Assembly: GCA_033977485.1 (NCBI GenBank)
Contig: CM066983.1
Span: 67,132,010-67,196,009 of the forward strand
DNA length: 64,000 bases
Direction of reading: 5' to 3'
From: Hydrangea macrophylla
Lineage: Eukaryota; Streptophyta; Magnoliopsida; Cornales; Hydrangeaceae
Part shown: positions 1 to 11,570 of the stretch, in pieces
Layout of the letters: the number at the start of each line of letters is the position of its first letter
How positions within the stretch are numbered: the stretch's first letter is position 1
Notes under the pieces: model-generated
Told to the model about the DNA's origin: nothing
Database searches by the model: none
The model's input: the letters and a program-made list of their open reading frames with translations, nothing else
Position numbers and translations under genes: made by a program

Positions 1-726
1 ATATTTGAAGACTGATCTTGAATTGAATTGGAGAATTACGCAGAATGTAAATCCAAGATTGCGGCTTTGTTTACAGTCACCAATTGCTTCTTGTAACTAG
101 AAAAATGTACCTGATTGCAGTTCTCATGCTTAGGAACAGTAGGAGTTCTGAATTAATAGTTGGAGGGGTGATTGGATTGGTCCGGTATCCCAAAGGACTC
201 TTGTCTTTGAAGAGATCAACTAGATGGCTGTCTGATTGGAAATGACACAAAGACATAATCTTCGTTGTTGGTGTTGAATCCTGATTAGAAAACCTATATT
301 CTGGTTCATAAGAAACTTGGATGAATTTTGTAAATTTCCAATAGAAAGGATTTGTTTCCAATTAGTCGAATCACGTCACTCGAATTCTTTAAGGTTATGT
401 GGGAAATTGAAAAAGTGTCTTGAGAAACTTTCATTGTTATAGCCTAAGGTGCATGGTTCATGTTAAGTTATCAGCTGCTTCAAAAGTGTAATCTGTTATA
501 GGATAGACCCAACAATGAATATCAAGTTTCAACACCCTCCCTTACTTGTGAGCCCGTCTTGCACGCGAGGGAGGTTGTTGAATCCAAGACCTCCCAATAC
601 CATAACACCATGTTAAGTTACCAATTGTTCCAAAAGCTTAAGGTGTTATAGAATGGAACCAACAATGGATTTCAAGCTTCAACAGTTCAAACACACACGT
701 TCAGATGTTCACAACAGTAATCTTCT
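1..726. other. Noncoding DNA upstream of the host gene exons, with a diverged direct repeat
   Basis: I see no convincing exon here. A stretch of about 76 bp near 459-535 is repeated in diverged form near 609-684; both copies begin catgttaagtta and end in tcaaca. The DNA between them resembles old repeat sequence. A 94-codon open frame on the minus strand (77-361) matches no family I recognise. Since the first host exon I can place (1590) begins at a splice acceptor, this stretch is probably intron or promoter of that gene. Confidence 0.4.
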
Positions 727-1030
727 TGTAACGACCTACCTCCCCATCTAGCAACAATATTGTCCGCTTTGGGCCTAAACACAAAGAACTTCCCAAGGGG
801 TCACCCATCCCTGGTACTGCTCTGGCAGCAGCACGCTTAACTGTAAAGTTCTTTTGTGTTTAGCTCCCTCACGATTTTAAAAGGCCTTGTTGCATATAGA
901 GGGGCGATTAATCCTTATAAACTAGTCCAGGAACTTCACCCCAGGCGATGTGGGACAAGCCCCCACACCCAACCTCACCTCATCCATCTTGGCCATCCTG
1001 CCTCAGGAGTATTGGCTCTTGGTCGTCACA
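727..1030. mobile_element. Solo LTR of a Cassandra TRIM retrotransposon
   Basis: The 304-bp unit begins TGTAACGACC and ends GGTCGTCACA, which are near-perfect inverted termini. It is flanked on both sides by CTTCT (722-726 and 1031-1035), a perfect 5-bp target duplication. Inside it lies a block matching plant 5S rRNA in antisense, the hallmark of Cassandra terminal-repeat retrotransposons in miniature. No second LTR or internal region is present, so it is a solo LTR left by LTR-LTR recombination. It probably lies in the first intron or the promoter region of the downstream host gene. Confidence 0.85.
779..890 (-). pseudogene. 5S rRNA-like sequence inside the Cassandra LTR
   Basis: On the plus strand the stretch ggtcacccatcc, then ggtactgctct, then gcacgcttaact, then agttct is the reverse complement of the plant 5S rRNA core, which holds the internal RNA polymerase III control region. 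The 5' part of the 5S sequence is degenerate (852-890), so this is not a functional rRNA gene. In Cassandra, such a block is known to serve as a Pol III promoter within the LTR. Confidence 0.8.
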
Positions 1031-1589
1031 CTTCTCTTAACCGGGGTGAGGATCCTGGAAGTATTTCATCCAGCTAACTTCTGCAAGTTGCCTCCTGCAA
1101 TGGATAATGAAGCAGTTGGTAAATTTGATCTTATCCTGTTTGGATTAGCTTCTTTGGGACGAAAATCTCTTATATGGATTTTTTTAGATATTTGATTCCC
1201 ATTTGGGAAAGACTTATTCAGAGGTTTTCTAAAAGTTGTTCTTCTATAAAGCCAAAGTTTGTGCTTTTTCAATAATCTATTGGAGAAAATATCTCGTTTT
1301 CTGACAGCAATACCAACCGGGTCTTAGTAGTTAGTAGTATGGAGTACATTATGACAAAATAGCTAGGGGACAATATTTTGTTTTGTTCCGTCATAGAGGT
1401 GGTGGTGGTGGTGTCTAAAGACAATGTACTTCATTGTGCTATAATTAAGGTGCATGTACACCAAAACTAGTGGCTAGTTTTGTGAATAAATTGTTTGTAT
1501 GTCATCAAATAATGCACTTCTTTGTATCAGTAATATAGAGAACTTCAGTTGCATATCTTTCATCAAACATCTGACCATTGTATCTGCAG

Positions 1590-4500
1590 TCGGTTGGATT
1601 TACAGGTGCGATTGGTTTTTTTCTTGCTCTAGTATGGTTCATCTCTTTTGGCTTGGTTCTTGTGGTGCATCATTGCTGTAGATGGAGAATAAATATCAAA
1701 GAGGAAGGATCACTGTGTCCCCAAAGGATTTGTCTGATATTGCTTATTGTCTTCACATGTGCTGCAGGGTAATATTCTGAACACCAGTTTTCTTACAACC
1801 ATTGTTTAAGCATTGTTGCTTGAGTTCTATCTACAGCGATGATTTTGTCACATCATTTTTAAGCCTAGTCATTTGTGTTGATTGATTTTTTCCTTTTCTT
1901 ACTTATTTTATTTTCAAGATGTGGCACTGGATTTTTGTTAATTTTTATTCAAAACAAATCTGATGAACATCATTTGGCTTAGAGTTCGTTTGCCTCTGTG
2001 TGTGTGTGTGTGTGTGTTTTAATATGAAGAAACTAGTGATTTTGCAAAACTTTTTGGAAATATATGCGTAACTAGAACACTTTACTCTAGTCAGCATGAA
2101 CTTAAGGACCTAGCCTTTTCTGGCATTCTCTGATATACCTAGGCCTTGAAATCACGGATACATAAATATCATGGTTAATTCCATGAATTTTCGAAGTCTA
2201 TATATATGTGATAAATTTGGAATTTGTGTAAATAACTGGCATTTTGGCCGCCATGTGCTGATGTTGAACTATATCTTAAGCCATTTCCTGTGCTTTTCTT
2301 CATCTATATTTAAATAGTTAATTGTTCATTTATGTCTTTCTCCATCTTGGCTTCTTAAGTTCTTAGTCTCTTCCTTGCACATTCTTTTTTTTTTCCCTCT
2401 TCAGGATTGGATGTGTACTTCTTTCAGTCGGACAAGACAAATTTCACGATGAAGCATTGCATACCCTGGATTATGTTGTGAACCAGTCAGACTACACTGT
2501 ACAGACACTGAGAAATGTCACGGAGTATCTGTTACTTGCAAAGACGATTAATGTGGCCCAAGTTTTCCTTCCTTCAGATGTCAAAGACAATATTGACCGG
2601 TTGAATGGAGATTTAAACACTGCAGCAGATACACTGAGCCAAAAAACAAGTCAAAATTCTGGGAAGATAAGAAGAGTTTTCCATGCAGTGTATGAGTTTC
2701 ATATTCTTGGTGATACAATGGGCCTGTTTGGACTCACTTCTCAAACGAATGTTTTGGCCCAGACGTGCTTCTAGGACCCAAAATGCATATATTTGTTTGT
2801 TGGATTAATCTCAGGAAGCATTTTAGAGCTCCACAAGCACGTTTTGGCTTTAATATGCCCAACTGTGCTTTAGCCCAAACATGATGTGGGGAGCGAATTA
2901 GGGGATTTAATTTTTATTTTTTTTTCATAATTCTTGCCGTGCTCTTGTAACTGCCTCTCTGTCTGAGCACAAAAGCCACAGCTAATCCAAACAGGCCCTG
3001 TATAATTTAGCTTTTGTATTAACCTCATGATGTGACTGGTTTTAACCTCTCCATTTGTTTCCTTTTTGTTTTGCAGGAGATCATCATTGATCGCTGTTGC
3101 AGCAGTGATGCTCCTCCTATCTCTTTTGGGTCTATGTATGTACCACTCGTTAAGGAAATTCTAAATACACCCACAATTTACACCCACGTTTTGCAATGAG
3201 CAGCAGTAATGCAGTGTCCTATGTTGTAGAGAGAAAATCACTCTTTCTTATATCTTAATTTTGCCTGTCAATCAAGTAGTCATCCCTTCATTCTGCTCAG
3301 TTACATATTCATTCATTTTTTTCCCCTTTGCAGTCCTATCTATACTTGGGCACCAACATGCAATTCACATGTAAGTTCCTTTTGGTCTCAATTCTTGCAG
3401 TACGCTGCTAGCAAGTTGATCATTTTTTTTAGTTATTGGTTGGTTTTGTCTGATTCATCCTTTAAATTTATGCAGATTCGTTATAAGTGGATGGTTACTT
3501 GTTGCAGTTACATTCATTCTTTGTGGAGTTTTTGTAATTCTCAACAAGTAAGTATTGAATTTCAGATACGGAGCATATTATTGTGAATTGTTTGTCATTC
3601 AACGTCCTTTTCCTCCCAAAACCTTTTGAATGTACACTTCTTAGAAGTATTTGTATGAATTGCTGAGATACACACTAAAATAAAAAATCTGTGTTCCTGT
3701 TTCACATGGAGTAACTATTCGGCTCCACAATTCTTTTTCTTTTGTCGACATAGAGACGATTGTGATATTTTATTAGCTCTTAATATATTGTATTTGCGAC
3801 CTTTTCAGCCGTCAGTCATTGACTTCACTGCAGTCCTTTGCCTCTTCTTTTTTGTTCTCAGATGAACGTAAAATGACTCGCACCCGTTTGGGTTGGCTGT
3901 GACTTTTGAGGTTAGGTAGAAGTAGAAGTAGAAACATAACCAAAAAACCAGTCCTGCTGCTTTAGTTGTGAATTTGTGATTCGGACTTATATCTACAAGT
4001 GGTTTGTAATCATGAGGGCACAGTGGAAATTGAGAAAATTCAATAAAACGTCCGGCAATCTGTTTGGGTTGGAGCACCTCTTTCTATAGACCTGCTTCAG
4101 CCAAAATGAAGCACCTCTAGACCTGCTCAGTGGAGTTGTGTTTGGGACCTGTATCTAGAAGTGATTTGTAATCACAAGGGCTCAGAGGTAATTGAGAAAA
4201 TTCAATAAAACCTCCGGCATCATCTTTGGGTTGAAGCAACACTAGACCTGCTTCAGCCAAAATGGGCTTTGGGGTCTCTAAAGCGTTTTTTAGAGTTAAA
4301 CTTGCTAATATATTCGTTTTGGGTCCCAGAAGCACGTTTGGGCCTAAACACGCAGTTGGGAATGAATTCTGAAAAGGCCCTTAATCTTATCAACTCATTG
4401 TACCTTTTCAAAGTTTAACCAATAAACTACATGTACGATGTAATGTTAATTAATTTACTAACAATATGATTCATGATCGTGTGTTTTCAGTGCAATTTCT

Positions 4501-5852
4501 GACACCTGCATGGCCATGGATGAATGGGTAGACTATCCCCATTCGGAGACTGCACTAAGCAACATCCTTCCATGCGTTGACCAGAGAACAACAAACAAGA
4601 CACTAATTCAGAGTAAACAAGTCATTAACGATATTGTAAATATCGTCAATCAGTATATATACACCATTGCCAACACAGAACAGCCGCCTCAGGCCTATCC
4701 GAATTACTACAACCAGTCTGGGCCATTGACCCCTCCACTTTGTTATCCATATGATGGTCAGCTTCAAGATCGTGAATGTACATCATCGGAGGTGTCTATG
4801 GCTAATGCTTCTCTGGTATGTCATCTTGAAGTTTTGTTATCAGAAACCTTGTTTGGATAACCATTGACCATGAGTACATAACTTAAGTCAAAAGTTATTT
4901 TATCCACTATGATGATATATAATAAACTTATAGTAAAAATTAGGACGAAAAAAAAAGTTGTATAAAGTATTTTCAATCATGAATATAAAAATTAAAATTG
5001 AAGTGTTTATATTGTCAAATTTTAAAAATCCTGGTGTATTGCCAAAGGCTTTGTTTTGGTTTTGTGGATTTGTAGAAGGGAAAGTAAACGGAAAGGAAAA
5101 ACAAGAAGGAAAGCTGTTTCCCTAAATTTCCTACTGGTGTTTTTCTTCATGCTTAAATAACACTTCAAATTTGTATTTTTTTTTTAATGTAATAAGAACT
5201 CAAGAAAAGAGGAAGCGAATTTACCACCCTACTTTCTTTTCCTTCCTATTCTCCTTATTAAGCTAACAATGGAAACACTCTTCCTCTGTTTTCTTTTCCC
5301 TCTCTCACTGACTCCACGATCCAAACAAAGCCCAATGGTTGAGTGACACGAAATTCGCAATCCTTTCATGAAACTTGTCCAAAAGAAATTGTCTATCCTA
5401 ACCCCCTCACACCCATCTTCTTGTAAAATTTTCAGGTTTGGCAGAACTACACGTGCAAAGTTTCGCCATCAGGGTTATGCACCAGCATTGGGAGATTAAC
5501 CCCAATCATGTACGGCCAATTGGTGGCAGCGGTAAACATAAGCTTTGCTCTCGAGTATTACACCCCACCATTACTTAGTTTCCAGGACTGTAACTTCGTG
5601 CGTGACACGTTCCGAAACATCACTACTAATCACTGCCCTCCACTGGAACACCATCTCCGTTTGGTAAATGCCGGACTAGCCCTAATCTCGGTCGGAGTCA
5701 TGCTCTGCCTCGCTCTCTGGATACTCTATGCAAACCACCCCCAAAGGGAGGAAGTGTTTGTGAAGCTATCTTTGAGAATAAAAGGCAGTTGCAAAAATTC
5801 TAGCAGTAATGATGTATTGTCTACGGGTACAACTCCGAGGAACGGAGTGTAG
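1590..5852 (+). CDS. Plant tweety-like multi-pass membrane protein, 3' seven exons (5' end outside the window)
   Basis: Seven exons join in frame: 1590-1768, 2405-2689, 3077-3135, 3334-3370, 3476-3547, 4491-4815 and 5436-5852 (TAG stop). Together they give 457 residues. Every intron is GT-AG and every junction keeps the phase. The product has hydrophobic segments near residues 5-30 and 45-65, two more across exons 3-5, and one near the C-terminus (AGLALISVGVMLCLALWILY), i.e. about five membrane spans. Asn-X-Ser/Thr sites (NQSD, NVTE, NYTC, NISF, NITT) lie in two predicted outer loops with many cysteines. This matches the plant proteins related to animal Tweety homologues (Arabidopsis At2g12400/At2g25270/At1g71110 type), whose role is not well defined. 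The first exon here starts in phase 0 at an acceptor (ctgcag|tcg), so the signal peptide and N-terminal loop must lie upstream, outside the window. No frameshift or stop is seen, so the gene looks functional. Confidence 0.82.
2720..2998. mobile_element. hAT-type MITE in an intron of the host gene
   Basis: The element starts GGGCCTGTTTGGA and ends TCCAAACAGGCCC, a perfect 13-bp terminal inverted repeat. The flanking 8-mers gatacaat and tgtataat agree at 5 of 8 positions, compatible with an old 8-bp duplication. It lies in the intron after the exon ending at 2689 and carries no coding sequence. Confidence 0.7.
3985..4262. repeat. Two diverged direct repeats of about 160 bp in an intron
   Basis: The stretch from ttatatctacaagtgg to gcttcagccaaaatg is repeated from about 4147 to 4262. 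The copies share ttgagaaaattcaataaaac and end in the same gcttcagccaaaatg. They look like a tandem repeat inside an old noncoding transposable element in the large intron 3548-4490. I see no coding potential. Confidence 0.6.
5048..5333. mobile_element. Candidate MITE in the last intron of the host gene
   Basis: Near the left end is GGCTTTGTTTTGG and near the right end CCAAACAAAGCC, an imperfect inverted pair about 280 bp apart. The interior is purine-rich then pyrimidine-rich and noncoding. No clear target duplication was found, so the exact boundaries are uncertain. Confidence 0.45.
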
Positions 5853-6150
5853 ACTGTACGGGTTTGTATTAGTTGTAGGATTAGAATATATATGTTCTAT
5901 CAAAAAAAAAGAAAAAAGAAAAAAAAAAAAAAATATATATATATATATGTATAAAAATAGCGTTGTGTTTGTTTACTCCATTTCTAGGAGAAGAGATCAA
6001 GGTGGGGCGAAGCCCCATTTTGAGTTGTGGGCTGCTAGTAGTTTCCTAAATTGTTGTTGGTATTGTTCTCTGTATAGTAATGTGCAGATCAGTTGTTTTT
6101 CTGATCTCTGTAACTTTTGAGTTGTCTTTTTGATCATTGAAATCAATTAA
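5853..6150 (+). other. Probable 3' untranslated region of the tweety-like gene
   Basis: It follows directly after the stop codon. It contains an A-rich tract and a short (at)n run (5903-5950), then T- and GT-rich sequence with aatcaattaaaagtg near 6141-6155, a plausible plant poly(A) signal. No open frame here has coding character. Confidence 0.5.
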
Positions 6151-6194
6151 AAGTGATCATTGTGTAATGTGTGTTCAGCTCAGTAAGACTTTCA

Positions 6195-6580
6195 TACAAT
6201 CAAGTGGTTTGGTTATATAGTACAATCAAAGTTTGACAAGGAATGTTTGTACCTTTAGTAAAAGATATGAGCACTATTAGGCATACACACTTTTGCACAC
6301 TCAGTTTTAAATGCATGTACTATGTGCTGTGTAAGTGGTGCACATAAAAGTGTGAAAAATTTAAACAGCACGAGGTACATGTATTTAAAGCATAGTGCGT
6401 GCAAAAGTGTGTGCCCAACATTATTGTTTTTGGTCTTTGGTAAGAGATGTTTGTTCCTCTCAAAATACAAATACTTTTGGATACAAATATTTCTAATCAA
6501 CGAACAACATTTCTTACCAAAGGTACAAATATTTATATCAAAACCACTTGGTTGTACCATACAACCAAACTATTCGGATG
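6195..6580. mobile_element. Fold-back (MITE-like) element
   Basis: The two halves are inverted copies of each other. The left arm carries gtttggttatatagtaca, tttgtacctttagtaa and tacacacttttgcacac in order. The right arm carries their reverse complements in reverse order, ending in the complement of gtttggttgtatggtaca (about 6547-6570). The arms are imperfect and noncoding, and the short open frames on both strands are products of the symmetry. No target duplication was identified. Confidence 0.65.
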
Positions 6581-6762
6581 TATGGTAGTCTTAGCCCAGT
6601 CGGCTCAGACTATATTTGGTTTGGATTTTTTAGCATATTTTATAAGAGGCGAAGAAACAATTCCTTTTTTGGTGTCATAGCTAAGAAGCATTTTAGTTAC
6701 CGTAGTCAGCACCAAAGTTTTGTTTTGAGTCCTGTATTATATTAATTGTAAATTTGTAACAT

Positions 6763-6866
6763 TTAAGGCCTTTAATTTAGAAATGTGTCGGTAAAAATTG
6801 TTGATAGCGCTTCTTTAAGGTCGTTAATTTAGAAATGTGTCGATAAAAATTGTTGATAGTGCTTCG
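6763..6866. repeat. Two-copy 52-bp tandem repeat
   Basis: The unit beginning ttaaggcctttaatttag is followed immediately by a second copy beginning at 6815, with only a few substitutions (for example gtcggtaaa versus gtcgataaa). Noncoding. Confidence 0.75.
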
Positions 6867-7626
6867 AAGAGAAAAAACGGATGGGTTACACGAAGGGCAC
6901 ACGCCTCAGAAAAATTAAGTCAAACACATTCAGGTAACTTATAAATACCCCAAAGTTTGACAACATGAAGACACGTGCCTTCCATATGGTCCGTTCTATC
7001 ATGTGAACACTGTTAAAGATTGTTTTAAAATGACACACGTTTGCAAATAGAGGGACTAAAATATTGCAATTAATAATATAAGACCTAAGCTTAAACTTTA
7101 ATGTAATTGAAAGATATTAAAGATATTTTTTAGCTTTTACTAGACTGGTCTCTAATTGCAGTTTAGTTTTATGTCATGAAACTAAATAAGGTTGAAGATG
7201 TTACAAATTTAAAAGACATGATCGATTAGTGGCAATATTTCTGTCCAATTAATAAGGTTTCCATCTTCCTCGTATGGAAGTTTGTTGTGCAAACAAAAAA
7301 AGGTTGGGTTAACCCGGGTCAACCCGTATTTGAACCATAATTTTATGGGTTATAAATGAGTTTGAACCTGTTTAGACCAATTTTAGTGGTGAGTTAATAT
7401 AGTAAGTCCAGGTTTTGTATTCTGTTTGGTTACGAAGAAAACAGAGGGGAGACAAAGGAGAGACTAAAGAATAATCAGTTGAATCGGGCTTACTTGTACA
7501 CACGGAAGTTACTGTTTTCTCAGAATCTCAGGTACCAAACAAATAGCAAATCCCAGTTTCAAAATCACTCTCATGTTTTCTGGCATTTTTTTCACTGACC
7601 TAATTGAGTGCTGTCATATAAATATT
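6867..7626. other. Intergenic DNA without recognisable genes
   Basis: AT-rich sequence. The stretch gttgggttaacccgggtcaacccg at about 7303-7326 is a local palindrome-rich patch, possibly the edge of an old transposon. I see no exon-like open frame or RNA gene. Confidence 0.5.
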
Positions 7627-7870
7627 TCAACAATGCTAGGGGTACTAACAAATTTCACTAACACTCACACTCATACTCTATCTCTCTCTAATAAATTCCA
7701 CTAACACTCACACCCACACTCCATCTCTCTCCTAGTGGCACCACTAACACTCACACCCACACTCTATCTCTCTCTCCTAGTGCCACCGTGAGTACGGTGG
7801 CACTAGGAGAGAGAGATAGAGTGTGGGTGTGAGTGTTAGTGGAATTTGTTAGTGCCCTTAGCATTGTTGA
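7627..7870. mobile_element. MITE with TCAACAATGCTA termini and internal tandem repeats
   Basis: The left end (tcaacaatgctaggggtac) and the right end (gtgcccttagcattgttga) are inverted. Inside each arm the motif cactaacactcacaccc...actctatctctctc recurs, about three times on the left and once inverted on the right. The whole element can fold into a long hairpin. No convincing target duplication was found. Confidence 0.7.
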
Positions 7871-7877
7871 TTTACAA

Positions 7878-8034
7878 GAGTAAGTCTTTGGACACAAACA
7901 CCACAATGTGTCTATCTCTCTCTTTGGTGGGGGTCCACTGATACTGTATAATCCACAGAGGAGGGAGATAGACACATTATGATTTTTATGAATTGTGTTT
8001 GTGAGAATTATTTATGCCCAAAGACTTACTCTAC
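7878..8034. mobile_element. Short MITE next to the previous one
   Basis: Inverted termini GAGTAAGTCTTTGG and CCAAAGACTTACTC, with internal matching arms gtgtctatctctct / gagatagacac. The six bases ttacaa occur directly on both sides (7872-7877 and 8035-8040), a possible target duplication. Confidence 0.65.
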
Positions 8035-8489
8035 TTACAAACCTGTTGATGAGAGTTGATCAACTGTTTGAGTTGTATATACCTTGATAATATGGCCAGA
8101 GCTAGGAGTTGACTTCAGAGGCACATAATTGGGTGCTCAAGGGCAATGAATATTTTTCATAAATCTACTATAATTTGGGGTTTCAGAGTTTTAAAAGTTG
8201 TATGTGGATTTCACTTGGCGTAAGCTGCGGAAAGAGAAACGAATATTTCCATAACTATTTTGTAAAACAATTGGGTTCATATGAACAATTTCTTTGTTCT
8301 TATTCTACTAGTTTCAATTTTAAAACAAAGTGGATATCTATAAACCCTTAAATACTAAGAGCTGATTGAGTAAATAACATAATTACTTGAGCAAAAGTTA
8401 GAAAAATTTAAAGACTAAAGTGAAAGCTTAGGCGAATAGAAAGGACCTGACATAAACCAACTACTAAAGTAAATGGTAAATAAGACAAG

Positions 8490-8608
8490 AGTAATGTTTG
8501 TGTCACACCTATCCATACCCAAAAAATATCCACATCCTGAGGTGTGACCAATGAGAAGAGACTGACTTCTCATTGGTCCACCGCAGGGTGTGCCTAGCAT
8601 TATTGTTA
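8490..8608. mobile_element. Small MITE of the AATGCTA group
   Basis: Starts taatgtttgtgtcacacct and ends in the approximate complement, agggtgtgcctagcatta. A perfect internal inverted pair (accaatgagaag ... cttctcattggt) surrounds an 8-base loop. Noncoding. Confidence 0.6.
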
Positions 8609-8869
8609 AGTGAAAAACTTTCATAGCACTAGCTACGACGGCTATATCATTCTTAGCCAAAAAAAAAAAAATTTGCAACAGCAATATCACATGCAAACAG
8701 CTTCATATCACAAAATTTCACAACGGCGGCTAGATTTATAACCCTGTATATTAAATTACTTATTGTTTCTTAAAAATCATAACTTCTACTTGGACCGATG
8801 AAAACTCATCCGACAACGATCTATAAATAACAAACAAGAATTGAAGTGATCAACAAAATACGTCAATTC

Positions 8870-9300
8870 AATTGAAATTAAATGACTAGAAAATTGTGAA
8901 CTAATTAACTCACAATATCTTCGACGTTAGAGCTGCTTTCCGGACCATTCTCCACCATTCTTATGTATCCAAAATATTCGTTCAGCTGGGACTGGATCTT
9001 CCTCGGTTGATAATACTCATGCAAAAATTCAATCCCATAAAAAAAAAATTTCCTCGGTTGGTCTGTACCTGTGGCTGCATCTTCCGAGACGCACGCTCAA
9101 CATAGTGTTTCATATTCTTCCTTAGTCCAATTGAAATTAATTCCTTTCCGTAAGCTGCGCCTGAGCATTTTTTTTCTTTCTTTTGCGTTGTGGGATGTTG
9201 TAGACTAGTAGTTTGAGAAAGTTGATGAGATGGGGATTCCAATTGTCCAACAAAAAATTGAGAGTTTAATGCGGATTGAACGTTATTGTTGTGCAAAGGA
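8870..9300 (-). pseudogene. Decayed SANT/Myb-like fragment of the Harbinger-associated type
   Basis: Read on the minus strand in pieces, the translation shows FNWTKEEYETLC, a stop, then AATGTDQ, then a phrase ending EYFGYIRMVENGP. This follows the order of the plant SANT-like domain (W-T-x-E-E ... D-A-A-T-G-T-D-Q ... V-N-x-F-x-G-Y) found in PIF/Harbinger second proteins and in NAM-associated C-terminal domain proteins. Frameshifts and stops break it, so it is a relic. The long minus-strand open frame at 8982-9296 is only partly in the ancestral frame. Confidence 0.5.
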
Positions 9301-9847
9301 TTGAAATCGTATTATTGTGGTTGAGAAAACGATTGAGGCTCAAATTGTGGTGGTAGAGAAAATATTATATCGAGAATCCAATTGAGGTGATGGTTAAGAG
9401 AAGTATTATTGGTTGAATTGAGTGTTAAAGAATGGATGTCAACCGGAGGTTTTAGGAATGGAGGAATGTTAAAAGTAAAAATATTGGTGAGTTAGTGAGT
9501 TTTATAGGTATGAATTGTTAGGCTCAACGACTATTTTATTCCAGAACAATTAATTTGTTGGGTATTGGATTTATTTATGGGACCTTCGGCCATAGCCCCC
9601 TCAAATAAAACTCTTCAAAACTAAAACCCATGCTACTTTTCTTTATCACATTAGGCCCTTTTTACACTCAAATTGCTATAACTTTTGTTATACAAGTCCG
9701 TTTTTTGTAAAATTTGATGTTTTGAAATCAGCAAAACGAGATCTATCAATCAAGTTCAATGTGGATCATGAAATACTGGGACAAAAAAAACTAAACATAA
9801 AAAAAATATGAAAATTTGCATTTTTTTCGCATAATCTTCACAAAAAA

Positions 9848-10057
9848 GATGATTCTGTACAAATTGAGAACTACCCATCTCGATTAGACACTTCATTGCT
9901 TGAATCAAACTTTGATTTCAATTTCTGCGTTAGTGACAATCTTGAAAACGAGACTTCATCAGCAGAGGAGCTTTTCTCAGATGGGTTGATTCGACCTCTT
10001 CAATTACAAGAAAGGTTTGGAACACGTTTCTCCTCCGCCTCCAGTACCGATGAATAA
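9848..10057 (+). pseudogene. Captured gene fragment (DUF1645/MAKR-like) inside the MULE
   Basis: An uninterrupted frame of about 69 codons ends at TAA 10055-10057. Its translation includes FDFNFCVSDN followed by SSAEELFSDGLIRPLQ. That resembles the conserved block (acidic, A-D-E-L-F-x-x-G-x-I-x-P-L) of plant DUF1645 and membrane-associated kinase regulator proteins. It lacks a start and the rest of the protein. I infer that it is host coding sequence captured by the element (Pack-MULE). The family assignment is from motif memory only. Confidence 0.5.
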
Positions 10058-10522
10058 TCCAAAGTTGAATCATCTCCACAGTAGTGAAATACGGGAGGCA
10101 CCCTCGTAAAAGAGATTGACTATCATCTAAATTGATATTGCTGCTTTAGTTACGTTAGTAAAAGAGATTGATCTCAATTCATAAAAAGATAGAGTTGATC
10201 TGATGTAATGCTCACTTCATACTCCCTGGTTTTTTTTTTTTTTTGGTTCATTGTAATCATGGCAGTGATTTATTAGCTATATACGGATTTAAAGGAGGCT
10301 TTCATGGATTCTAAGCATCCTTTTACTGTATTTGAATCATTGACATTATTGTTCGTGGAAATGCTATCTTAATCCTGTTATGAAGAAGACATGATGAGCA
10401 CTTCTAATGCCATCGTAATAACCATAGGTTTAAATTGCAGAAGACATTCTATATGCGAGGATAAACTTGCATGTGCACTAGCTAGTTTGTATGAATATGC
10501 TCATAGTTACTAAAATGATACA

Positions 10523-11570
10523 GCAAAACAGATAATATTATCTGTTAGACACACAGATAACAGATAATATTATCTGTAAGATAGATAAAACCTCAAAATT
10601 AGGCTGCAATTTAACTTTTTTTTCGTAAAATTTTCACGCCTATTGCGTAGATCTCAAAGAAATACATGAAATCAAAAAAAAAATTACCCAAAAAGCCCAA
10701 GAATTGATAAAGTTATGGTGGTTTAAAGTTGACAAGTAATATTATCTGTTAGTGTAAACAGATAATATTATCTGTTTGTGTCTGAAAGATAAAAATGAAA
10801 AATGAAGTTCCAAATTACTTTTTTTTGTACAACTTTCAAGTCCGCTGCGTAGATCTTAAAGAAATACATGAAATCAAAAAAAAATCACGCAAAAAGCCCA
10901 AGAATTGATAAAGTTATCTTGGTTTAAAGTTGACAAATAATATTATCTGTTAGTGTAAACAGATAATATTATCTGTTTGTGTCTGAAAGATAAAAATGAA
11001 AAACGAAGTTTCAAATTGCTTTTTTTTGTACAACTTTCAAGTCCAATGCGTAAATCTCAAAGAAATACATGAATTCAAAAAAAAAATCACCCAAAAAGCC
11101 CAAGAATTGATAAAGTTATGGTGGTTTAAAGTTGACAAATAATGTTATCTGTTAGTGTAAACAGATAATATTATCTGTTTGTGTCTAAAAGATAAAAATG
11201 AAAAACGAAGTTTCAAATTGCTTTTTTTTTGTACAACTTTCAAGTCCAATGCGTAAATCTTAAATAAATACATGAATTCAAAAAAAAAAATCACGCAAAA
11301 AGCCCAAGAATTTATAAAGTTATCTTGGTTTAAAGTTGACAAATAATATTATATGTTAGATAAACAGATAATATTATGTATCTGAAAGATAAAAATGAAA
11401 AATGAAGTTCCAAATTACTTTTTTTTGTACAACTTTCAAGTCTAATGCGTAGATCTCGAAAAAATACATGATATCAAAAAAAAAATCACCCAAAAAGACC
11501 AAAAAACGAGTGAGTTATGATGATTTAAAGTTCACAAATAATATAACATAAGCTGTGAGCAGAGGGGCTT
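10523..11570. repeat. Five-copy tandem array of a 200-bp unit with a palindromic core
   Basis: The palindrome ACAGATAATATTATCTGT or a slightly changed form starts at 10560, 10758, 10959, 11161 and 11364, giving a period of 198-203 bp. Between copies the units share gtacaactttcaagtc, atgcgtagatct and aaaaagcccaagaattgata. The first two and the last units are more diverged. The array lies wholly within the MULE. Noncoding. Confidence 0.9.

Noticed and set aside
779..890. A genuine 5S rRNA gene
   Set aside because: Only the control region and neighbours match, the 5' part is degenerate, and it lies inside a Cassandra LTR with its own target duplication.
6255..6588. Overlapping 101- and 88-codon frames on both strands
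   Set aside because: They arise from the symmetry of a fold-back element.
10523..11570. CRISPR-like or other regularly spaced repeat array
   Set aside because: The spacers are themselves conserved, so it is a tandem repeat with a 200-bp unit, and the sequence is a plant nuclear genome.
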